From SG8-4 sp964598225 (GTDB taxonomy: Bacteria; Planctomycetota; Phycisphaerae; Sedimentisphaerales; Anaerobacaceae), in NCBI GenBank assembly GCA_964598225.1, contig CAZRBG010000106.1, positions 1 to 12,868 of the forward strand: a stretch of 12,868 nucleotides of DNA. Direction: 5' to 3'. Shown piece after piece: positions 8,194 through 12,868 of the stretch. The number at the start of each line of letters is the position of its first letter. Positions within the stretch are counted from its first letter, which is position 1. The translations under genes were made by a program, and so were the position numbers. The notes beneath the pieces were generated by a model. That model was not told the DNA's origin. It ran no database searches and saw only the letters and a program-made list of their open reading frames with translations.

Positions 8194-8242
8194 GAATATA
8201 CGTATTTTCCCTAATATCAATCGTGACCTGGAATATGGTACT

Positions 8243-8259
8243 CCCATTTTCCGCAGGTT
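8243..8259 (+). repeat. Left terminal inverted repeat of the insertion sequence
   Basis: CCCATTTTCCGCAGGTT is perfectly complementary to 10649-10665. The match could extend one base outwards (T8242 with A10666). It lies 36 bp beyond the transposase stop codon. Confidence 0.88.
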
Positions 8260-8294
8260 GATATTTGCATGACATTGTTGTCGGCGGCCTAAGT

Positions 8295-10061
8295 TCACGT
8301 TTGAACGGGCTGGGTGACTAACCGTTTGATCTGGTCCTGTATACAGGGAAGACGCAAAGTACGGAAGATTGCTTCTTGCGGCTGGGTTAACGGGAACGGT
8401 GTGACCTGAACGCTCTGTTCGTTATAATGAAGGCCAATGGCTGAGAAGGCGAACCGTTTGAGCAATGTCTCTGCTGTCGTTCGACAAGAAACCCCCTTTG
8501 CCAATCGATAACGACGCTGGAGCAAGTAGAAGGCCATCAAGGCAAGGAACTGAACAAGAATCAGACTCTCAATACGTGTCACTTTCTTGAGAAACAGCGG
8601 ACGAAGACGGATCGGGGCCTTCCATTGGTGATGGGCCGTTTCAATATGGTGCTGTTCCTTGAAAGCGGTAAACACATCGTCTGTGCCGTGCGTCTTTTTG
8701 GGCAGACTTGTACTGATGGCGTAAAGACCATCATAGTGGGCGTCTCGTTCGGCGAGTTCCCGATGGTATTGATATGAGAACGTTAGCGTGGGCCATCTCT
8801 GGCCTTTGCGCCGAGCCGGAAGAGATTTAAGCTCCTTGGAGGTCAATTCTCGTACTTGATAGGTGAAGTAGTTGCGTGCCTGTTTCTTTCCATATAAGGC
8901 CTCCACTTTTTTAACAACAGCCCCCGTCTCCTTCTGATAGCCATTGTCGACACTATGCCGAATATCCTCCAGCCCTTGCTTGATCTTGGCGGTATACTTA
9001 GCCCTGGTCTTACGGCAAACCTTCATATCAGCGGTACTGTGGACAAAAATAAGACGAGCACGCATGGAAACCTTCACCTTTTTGTTCTTTCCTTTGGCTG
9101 TATCATTGTTTTTTGCATCGGGCTTTTTCACATAGCTGATCCTGTACGGTATCTCCCCAATGCAATAGCGCTCCCATGTCTCCTGAGAAGCATCAAGCCG
9201 ACGCTTTTGCTTCTCTTTCATCGACAAGAAAGAGGCTTCCTTCATCTCTGGTTTATACTGCTCATACAATTGGGCCAACTCTTCCGTCCAGGTGACAGAG
9301 CTGATGAAGTCAAATTTATGCTTGCGAACCATGCTAATGGCGTACTCAGAACTAAAGCAGCCTCGGTCCGTAATCATCATCAAACGTTTTGGCTTGACAT
9401 ATTTGAGTAGGTGTTGGAGGTTCTTGGCAACTGCCGTATGCCCATTTGAACTGCCATCTGTCGAATGATAGAAGAAGGGAACCGGCCCTCTACCATCGTT
9501 GGCCAGATTGACCCCAACCTGGGCTTCCTTGATATCATCTCCAGGCCGTGCATGTCGACCGACCTCAATCTTCAAGGGTATCACTTCGGGACAAAAGGAT
9601 GGATTATCCGATATCTCATCATAGTCTCCGGTAAAATGGAAGCTGGTTGGGTCATAATGCACTTTAGCCAGACTCACATTAAAAGACGCAGACACATGCA
9701 ATGCCATATCCGCCAAGATATTCCATCGCTTGGCAAAAACGACATCAAGTGCCCGGCCCAGCCGATCATCATTGAGAGCGGTTGCCGGGACCCCCAGAAG
9801 AAACTCGGCGCCACTATACCTAGCCCACTGGCCCACCTGATAGAGCGGTTCCGGAGAACAGAGGCGATTGGCGACCAGGGCATGGATCACCTCTCCGACA
9901 GAGACTTCGAGCCGTTTGTCCGGGGGGCAATGCTGATTCACAATCCTACGGATATCCATCTTCTCAAGCAGTGGATTGACCAAGACTAAGGGTCCGAGAT
10001 TTCTGCCGCTCAGTTCTGAGGGATCAAGGACCTGTACCGGGATCGATACACGTTTAGTCAT
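8295..10061 (-). CDS. DDE transposase, DUF4277 / IS1634-like
   Basis: Cuts and joins the ends of the surrounding insertion sequence. The start at 10061 (MTKRVSIPVQ) is preferred because GAAGGAG lies about 7 bases upstream; an in-frame ATG at 10091 has no such site. This gives 588 aa. Residues about 10-120 match the DUF4277 N-terminal domain (LGPLVLVNPLLEKM, EVIHALVANRL). The IS4-superfamily catalytic core shows D137 in HYDPTSF, D232 in MITDRG, and E474 in IETAHHQWK, with a long beta-rich insertion between the second D and the E, as usual in this group. It is full length with no frameshift. The small DUF6788-like gene ends 40 bp upstream of its ATG, so both are probably on one transcript. Confidence 0.92.
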   Translation of the reverse strand: MTKRVSIPVQVLDPSELSGRNLGPLVLVNPLLEKMDIRRIVNQHCPPDKRLEVSVGEVIHALVANRLCSPEPLYQVGQWARYSGAEFLLGVPATALNDDRLGRALDVVFAKRWNILADMALHVSASFNVSLAKVHYDPTSFHFTGDYDEISDNPSFCPEVIPLKIEVGRHARPGDDIKEAQVGVNLANDGRGPVPFFYHSTDGSSNGHTAVAKNLQHLLKYVKPKRLMMITDRGCFSSEYAISMVRKHKFDFISSVTWTEELAQLYEQYKPEMKEASFLSMKEKQKRRLDASQETWERYCIGEIPYRISYVKKPDAKNNDTAKGKNKKVKVSMRARLIFVHSTADMKVCRKTRAKYTAKIKQGLEDIRHSVDNGYQKETGAVVKKVEALYGKKQARNYFTYQVRELTSKELKSLPARRKGQRWPTLTFSYQYHRELAERDAHYDGLYAISTSLPKKTHGTDDVFTAFKEQHHIETAHHQWKAPIRLRPLFLKKVTRIESLILVQFLALMAFYLLQRRYRLAKGVSCRTTAETLLKRFAFSAIGLHYNEQSVQVTPFPLTQPQEAIFRTLRLPCIQDQIKRLVTQPVQT

Positions 10062-10101
10062 GATTCGGCTCCTTCGGTTTTGTTGCACCATCCTGACTGA
10101 A

Positions 10102-10431
10102 CTATTTGGATTTCTCTAACCTTGCTAATTCAATACTGGTATGCACCAGTGCCTTGACCTTTCCCATGAGTTTGTGGTAATTGTCAATTTCTCTTTGAAC
10201 CAACGATAGTTGCTGTTTTGACACAAATTCCGTATAGCTCTTTCCTTCGAAAGTGTAGCTGAGATAATGGTAGGGTCCATGACGCACAGGTTTCTTAGGG
10301 TGGCTGCAACGACATCCCGGTTTTCCACAGACACTACGGCGTTCATAAAGGGTGCCAGGTCGCAAGGGTCCCAGATTTGCGATCTGTTGTTTTAGCCTAT
10401 CTATTTTATTTTGCAGTGTTTTTTTGCCCAT
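10102..10431 (-). CDS. DUF6788-like small protein, insertion-sequence accessory gene
   Basis: A 109-aa basic protein starting MGKKTLQNK. Residues 3-20 form a coiled-coil-like helix. A cysteine cluster follows at about 35-42 (CGKPGCRC), then GPYHYLSYTFEGKSY and an amphipathic helix. The layout (LGPLRPGTLYERR, CGKPGCRC, GPY.YLSY) matches the DUF6788 family, which is often found beside transposases. The cysteines could bind a metal or nucleic acid. The ATG at 10431 is chosen because the family pattern begins there; a frame-open ATG at 10506 would add 25 residues translated through a hairpin. No clear ribosome site precedes 10431; a 24-bp dyad sits there instead. It is the first gene of the element's transcript. 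A role in transposition is likely but not established. Confidence 0.75.
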   Translation of the reverse strand: MGKKTLQNKIDRLKQQIANLGPLRPGTLYERRSVCGKPGCRCSHPKKPVRHGPYHYLSYTFEGKSYTEFVSKQQLSLVQREIDNYHKLMGKVKALVHTSIELARLEKSK

Positions 10432-10434
10432 AAT

Positions 10435-10458
10435 CTGATAGCATATCAATGCTATCAG
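10435..10458 (-). promoter_or_regulatory. Perfect 10-bp dyad at the start codon of the insertion-sequence operon
   Basis: CTGATAGCAT (10435-10444) and ATGCTATCAG (10449-10458) pair perfectly around a 4-nt loop, ending three bases before the ATG at 10431, where the ribosome site should be. As RNA it would hide the initiation region; as DNA it is a good operator. Insertion sequences are known to use such hairpins (IS10, IS30, IS50 types) to block expression from read-through transcripts; its use here is inferred. Confidence 0.6.
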
Positions 10459-10568
10459 TACTCGTCCACAAAAAAAATAAAAAAAACAGAAAATATTTTC
10501 TCGCACACAAACTTAACAGGGAACAGCCTCAGGTATGTTAACTTAAAGGCCTAATCTAACGTAAAGCG

Positions 10569-10605
10569 ATTCCTGTACACCGAGAGTACACCTCTCGATC
10601 GGAAT
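10569..10605. promoter_or_regulatory. Structured leader with GTACACC direct repeats inside the insertion sequence
   Basis: GTACACC occurs at 10575-10581 and 10586-10592 (11-bp period, about one DNA turn). The same stretch forms a hairpin CGAGAG-TACAC-CTCTCG (10581-10597) flanked by an outer ATTCC/GGAAT pair (10569-10573 with 10601-10605). A 14-bp palindrome AGAAAATATTTTCT (10488-10501) and runs of eight A (10469-10486) lie between it and the first gene. It is probably a control or transposase-binding region near the right end. Confidence 0.35.
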
Positions 10606-10648
10606 GGCGTTTAGAAAACCCGGATGTCACCTGGATTTACCGCTAACA

Positions 10649-10665
10649 AACCTGCGGAAAATGGG
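10649..10665 (-). repeat. Right terminal inverted repeat of the insertion sequence
   Basis: AACCTGCGGAAAATGGG is the exact reverse complement of 8243-8259 and marks the outer boundary upstream of the insertion-sequence genes. Confidence 0.88.
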
Positions 10666-10946
10666 ACTAGGCCGTTTTTACCCACAGATTCTGTGCAGCA
10701 ACCAACGTTATTATTTGTTTCATATATTATGCTATTGCCCCCAATGCGATAAATCTCCTTTTCTGGAGCTTAGCTCCAGCTTTTCTTGTGTTTACCAGGT
10801 TTTTCCAAAGAAAGACAGAGATAGAATAGCAGAAGTTGTTTATCGATACAACTGCCCCGCAGGGGCCACCTCTTCCGAGCGCCGTCTCGGACGAGGCGTA
10901 GTCTCTTACAAATAGAATTGTGCGCAAAATGGTCATGAAATATTTT
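10666..10946. other. Intergenic stretch with small hairpins, no gene seen
   Basis: No supported gene. It holds a hairpin CTGGAGC-TTA-GCTCCAG (10763-10779) followed by CTTTTCTT, terminator-like on the plus strand but with no plus-strand gene before it. It also has GCCCC-GCA-GGGGC (10854-10866) and an imperfect GC-rich dyad around 10881-10900. The GC-rich part contrasts with the AT-rich surroundings and looks like fragments of dispersed repeats. Confidence 0.4.
10763..10779 (+). terminator. Possible orphan terminator hairpin
   Basis: A 7-bp perfect stem with a 3-nt loop, followed by an imperfect T-rich run (CTTTTCTT). No gene ends before it on the plus strand, so it may be a remnant or serve to insulate the insertion sequence from the relic beyond. 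Confidence 0.3.
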
Positions 10947-11493
10947 TCATCCGACAGTTGGGGTTCTCAGCGATGGTATGATAAACATTTCCCGCAGTTT
11001 GAGTGCGGTGGCGGTGACTTTGCGTCCCAAGACGGTCAAGTAGTACTTGTACGAGTTTGCGATTTTCTTGATCAAGCCGTGTTTTCGCAGTCGCTTGAGC
11101 AGCCTCGATACCTGATGAGCACTCTTGCCGGACAAGTATCGACAAAGATTACGATTTTGAAATCCGCTGATGTTGAATTCGCCCTGGATGATGGCACGGA
11201 AAAGATCAAAGTCATTGCCAATCTCGTCGGCGTAATTACCATTGAGTTTCCGTCCCAGAAACGTGACGATATTCTCAGGCTTTACCGAGTGAACGGCAGT
11301 GCGCACGAATCTCATCCCGCAAAGACTCGGCCCATTTGGTGTAATCGAATATACGAATGCCTTTTGTTCCAAGCAGACGGCTCATTCCCTCGGCATAACA
11401 TATACCGGGGATAGTTTGCGTCAGGACGACTCTGTCCAGGCACGACAAGGTACCTTGAATTTTGTTTGCATGACGTACGGCGAAACTTTCCAT
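10947..11493 (-). pseudogene. Internally deleted relic of a large uncharacterised MarR-like-domain protein
   Basis: Two frames together give the two ends of one family I recognise from memory as long (about 500 aa), often multicopy proteins in environmental bacterial genomes. The N-terminal part (11493 to about 11305) has MESFAVRHANKIQGTLSCLD, IPGICYAEGM and GIRIFDYTKWAESLRDEI. A frameshift at about 11300-11307 leads to FVRTAVHSVKPENIVTFLGRK, normally found far downstream, so a large middle part is missing. A second, in-frame junction at about 11205-11210 joins EIGNDF directly to DLFRAIIQGEFNISGFQNRN and the C-terminal winged helix (HQVSRLLKRLRKHGLIKK...YYLT). Start context is good: AAGGA before the ATG at 11493. 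Parent function is unknown to me; a mobile-element protein is possible. It cannot make the full product. Confidence 0.6.
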
Positions 11494-11641
11494 AAGCGGC
11501 TATCCTTGCAAGTTTTTACGGATACTTTTATAAACCGCCGAGTATAGTCTAAAATTTTGCCGGTTGAGTAAAGTGGTCAAATGTTTTGTGAAACCGGGTG
11601 CTGTATAGGTTCATTGAAATGGTCAGTTGTAGGGCCGCTTC
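11494..11641. other. Short spacer upstream of the relic gene
   Basis: No gene. On the minus strand it includes TATACT (about 11545-11550), a fair -10 box for the relic gene, and a ribosome site AAGGA before 11493; no clear -35 box at the right distance was seen. Confidence 0.25.
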
Positions 11642-11706
11642 AAAGATGGTGCCAAATCGTCTTATCCCATTCGACTTCGCTCAGGGCAGGATTTGGCGAC
11701 ATCTTT
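11642..11706. repeat. 65-bp palindromic repeat with a CCCTGAGCGAAGTCGAA core
   Basis: A 17-bp arm at 11642-11658 (AAAGATGGTGCCAAATC) matches the reverse complement of 11690-11706 with two mismatches. Between them is a core that on the minus strand reads CCCTGAGCGAAGTCGAATGGG, a word I know as a common dispersed repeat in environmental bacterial genomes (translated as PERSRM or PFDFAQG). It lies at the 3' end of the winged-helix reading frame, whose last residues (SCPERSRMG) it encodes. Probably a REP-like or miniature repeat insertion. Confidence 0.6.
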
Positions 11707-12120
11707 GCTCGGCCCGGCACGTGCCAAGTCTTTGGTTCGAGAACAAGCAACCTCCCTCCCTCGAAAGACGGTGGGGAGGGAGATTGCGGTTGCACAAATA
11801 GGATGATGCCTTCTGAGCAGAAGGGATACTTCGTGAGGCGTCAGCCTTTTATCCAACCCTCTTTGGTTCCGGCTTGTCCGGGTTAGGATCGTGACTGCTG
11901 ACTTGCTCAGAAACACGACCCGCTCGGGTCGGCCCCGGTGTTGTCCCCGGCCGCGCGCTGTTTCTTCGAGCAGACCTTCTGCAATCAATTTGCTCATTCT
12001 GTCTCTTACGCCCTTTTTGCTTCGGGATAGAAGAGCCGCCAATTGCGGAGATGTCATGATCCGATACTCGGCAATTCTTCCGAGCATCTCAAAATCGGTT
12101 GGGGCCAATCTAAATACCAT
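11662..12120 (-). pseudogene. Winged-helix protein like replication-relaxation proteins, 3' end replaced
   Basis: A 152-aa reading frame from the ATG at 12120, which has GGAG at suitable spacing. Residues 1-80 form a winged helix: MVFRLAPTDFEMLGRIAEYR, helix-turn-helix TSPQLAALLSRSKKGVRDRMSKLIAEGLL, then a wing with GRPERVVFLS. This resembles the N-terminal domain of replication-relaxation (Replic_Relax) proteins of plasmids and integrative elements. After about residue 110 the frame runs through two palindromic repeats and has no family similarity I can see; family members are usually nearly twice as long. It is therefore probably truncated, though the DNA-binding domain could still be made. 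It diverges from the second xis gene, and a dyad just before its ribosome site suggests autoregulation. Confidence 0.5.
11747..11787. repeat. Pyrimidine-rich inverted repeat, 14-bp arms
   Basis: GCAACCTCCCTCCC (11747-11760) pairs with GGGAGGGAGATTGC (11774-11787) with one mismatch (G:U in RNA) around a 13-nt loop. It lies within the last third of the winged-helix frame, about where family similarity ends. It looks like a miniature inverted-repeat insertion or the tip of one. Confidence 0.5.
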
Positions 12121-12133
12121 GGTTGATAACTCC

Positions 12134-12153
12134 TGTAGTTTCACTGAACTACA
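12134..12153. promoter_or_regulatory. Dyad before the winged-helix gene, possible operator
   Basis: TGTAGTT (12134-12140) and AACTACA (12147-12153) form a perfect 7-bp inverted repeat with a 6-nt gap, directly upstream of the GGAG ribosome site (12130-12133 on the other strand). The position suits an autoregulatory operator for the winged-helix product, or a hairpin affecting its translation. Confidence 0.4.
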
Positions 12154-12177
12154 AACCGTGCAATCCTTTTCACGCAA

Positions 12178-12315
12178 AGCGGCTGAGCTGACTGTGAAAT
12201 TTCATGTGGGACGCAAATTTCCAAAAAAACCAAAAGGCGAGTTACATATGGGCCTTGCTGATGAAACAAGATGGTGTGAAACACCACTTTACGTGACAGA
12301 AGAACATAGTCGGTA
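12178..12315. other. Divergent spacer before the second xis gene
   Basis: Part of the 195-bp spacer between the divergent winged-helix and second xis genes. It contains a small hairpin TGGTGT-GAA-ACACCA (12272-12286). No clear promoter boxes were identified. Confidence 0.25.
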
Positions 12316-12558
12316 ATGGTACCTGAGGACAAGGTAGTGGAAGACGTCACAAGATCCAAACCAGAATTGATGACCGAATCTGAAGTTATACAATTCCTCA
12401 GGATACCCGAGATCAGCAATTCCAAGAACTATCATAACGTTATCGAGCACCTCAAGAAATTTCGAGGCTTGCCCAGAGTTCACATATGCCGGAAGGCTTT
12501 GTACCCCAAGAAAGCCATTTTAGACTGGTTGGAAAAGGAAACAAATGTCGGAAAATAG
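12316..12558 (+). CDS. Second excisionase-like helix-turn-helix protein
   Basis: An 80-aa relative of the protein at 1723-1992. From residue 19, MTESEVIQFLRIPEIS, then NVIEHLKKFRGLPRVHIC and WLEKE line up with it without gaps, about 30 of 58 positions identical by hand count. It has the same MerR/excisionase-type fold: helix-turn-helix, wing (RGLPRVHICRKALYP), closing helix. The ribosome site before the ATG at 12316 is weak (AGAAG). It is followed at once by the remains of an integrase gene on the same strand. It is intact and could still bind DNA, perhaps acting on sites of the left integrase; that is speculation. Confidence 0.7.
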   Translation: MVPEDKVVEDVTRSKPELMTESEVIQFLRIPEISNSKNYHNVIEHLKKFRGLPRVHICRKALYPKKAILDWLEKETNVGK

Positions 12559-12823
12559 AGCTTGCGCTCATACGAACAAACGAAAAGCCGAGAGGCAACG
12601 TGCTAAGAAGGAGAAGGAACTCAGAATGGGCTACTTTGAGGCTGAATCTATGAGGCTCAGTGATTTCATGGACGACAGCCTGATGCGGACTGGTGATCAG
12701 ATCAGGGAAAGTACCAGGCGTATAGCCGAAACAGCTATGCATGATTTCATCAGAACAATCGGAAATATTGATTTTCAGGCAGTAACATTGACACATGGCG
12801 AATTGCATCGTCAGGAGCTATAG
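12545..12823 (+). pseudogene. Broken second tyrosine integrase (core-binding domain only)
   Basis: From about 12572 the frame encodes HTNKRKAERQR...ELRM...ESMRLSDFMDDSLMRT...DFIRTIGNIDFQ...THGE, collinear with residues about 38-115 of the integrase at 414-1652, about 40 of 78 positions identical by hand count. The usual N-terminal arm domain (about 37 codons) is gone: the homology begins only about 13 bp after the xis stop, where the intact module has a 70-bp spacer plus the N-terminus, so roughly 180 bp appear deleted. The ATG at 12545 overlaps the xis stop and has no clear ribosome site. Similarity ends at about 12805 and a stop follows at 12821-12823, so the whole catalytic domain is missing. 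It cannot recombine DNA. Confidence 0.75.
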
Positions 12824-12868
12824 CGTTCACCAGAACTGACCCATCTGTGCTCAGTTAGACTGAGCCAC
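12817..12868. mobile_element. Probable end of an IS21-type insertion sequence (partial)
   Basis: Two 19-bp units with a 24-bp period, GTTCACCAGAACTGACCCA (12825-12843) and GCTCAGTTAGACTGAGCCA (12849-12867), agree at 12 of 19 positions. Repeated TGACCCA/GGGTCA-type units next to a tip like TAGCGTTCACC are what I know from IS21-family termini. The second unit contains the dyad CTCAGT-TAG-ACTGAG (12850-12864). The units begin where integrase similarity ends, so insertion of this element would explain the truncation. The element continues beyond the window and no transposase is visible, so this is a tentative call. Confidence 0.45.

Larger units (their letters stand above)
8243..10665 (-). mobile_element. 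Complete insertion sequence, IS1634/DUF4277-like, 2423 bp
   Basis: The ends are set by a perfect 17-bp inverted repeat, CCCATTTTCCGCAGGTT at 8243-8259 and its reverse complement at 10649-10665. Inside are a DDE transposase gene and an upstream small DUF6788-like gene, both on the minus strand, with a leader of about 218 bp before the first gene. The flanks share only the 3-bp word ACT (8240-8242 and 10666-10668), so a target duplication is short, altered or absent. The element lies between the cassette terminator and a degraded region and interrupts no recognisable gene. Both genes appear intact, so it may be active. Family placement comes from protein features, not a database search. Confidence 0.85.

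Noticed and set aside
8092..8214. A 40-codon frame starting right after the stop of the secreted-protein gene, with a hydrophobic segment
   Set aside because: No ribosome site, and most of it is the terminator stem-loop and T run, which produce the hydrophobic-looking residues by chance.
10432..10506. Upstream start for the DUF6788-like gene
   Set aside because: The extra 25 residues are translated from A/T runs and the 10-bp dyad and do not fit the family's N-terminus.
10604..10915. A 103-codon plus-strand frame
   Set aside because: It crosses the right boundary of the insertion sequence, matches nothing I know, and lacks a ribosome site.
10727..10936. A 69-codon minus-strand frame with RDYASSETALGRGGPCG
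   Set aside because: This looks like translated dispersed-repeat DNA (GC-rich hairpins at 10854-10900), not a protein.
10927..11625. AAATGGTCA at 10927-10935 and 11617-11625, a possible 9-bp target duplication around the relic gene
   Set aside because: A 9-bp match between flanks of this size is likely enough by chance, no inverted repeats accompany it, and a similar word (AAGTGGTCA) occurs near 11571.

Overview
The window looks like a piece of a planctomycete genome, probably Phycisphaerae/Sedimentisphaerales-like. The reasons are an ECF sigma factor of the planctomycete-rich Sigma70_ECF type next to a transmembrane Ser/Thr kinase with WD40 repeats, and a secreted PD40-repeat/dockerin/LamG protein. 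This assignment is by family recognition only; no rRNA or tRNA gene was seen.

Layout. (1) 1-413 is non-coding and carries short direct and inverted repeats that may be recombinase sites. (2) 414-1992, minus strand: a tyrosine recombinase (int) preceded by a small helix-turn-helix excisionase-like gene (xis). (3) 2193-8091, plus strand: ECF sigma factor, 1127-aa membrane kinase with about 14 WD40 repeats, and the secreted protein, closed by a strong intrinsic terminator at 8151-8193. (4) 8243-10665: a complete insertion sequence with perfect 17-bp terminal inverted repeats, holding a DUF4277/IS1634-like DDE transposase and a small DUF6788-like accessory gene. (5) 10947-11493: a relic of a large uncharacterised protein that has lost two internal segments. 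(6) 11662-12120: the N-terminal part of a winged-helix protein resembling replication-relaxation proteins, with its 3' end taken over by two palindromic repeats. (7) 12316-12823, plus strand: a second xis gene and a broken int gene, both about half identical to the left pair but pointing the other way. (8) 12817-12868: sequence that looks like the end of an IS21-type element, apparently what truncates the second int.

Reading. The signalling cassette sits between two related, diverged, outward-facing xis-int modules in a region full of mobile-element debris, so it may be cargo of an integrative element or an island built by repeated integration. Within the cassette the expected logic is that the kinase senses or scaffolds through its propellers, the sigma factor directs transcription, and the exported repeat protein is a possible output. 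The sequence shows only co-orientation and adjacency, not this circuit. The left integrase has all its catalytic residues and could be active; the right one cannot be. No CRISPR array, reverse transcriptase or known defence system was found.
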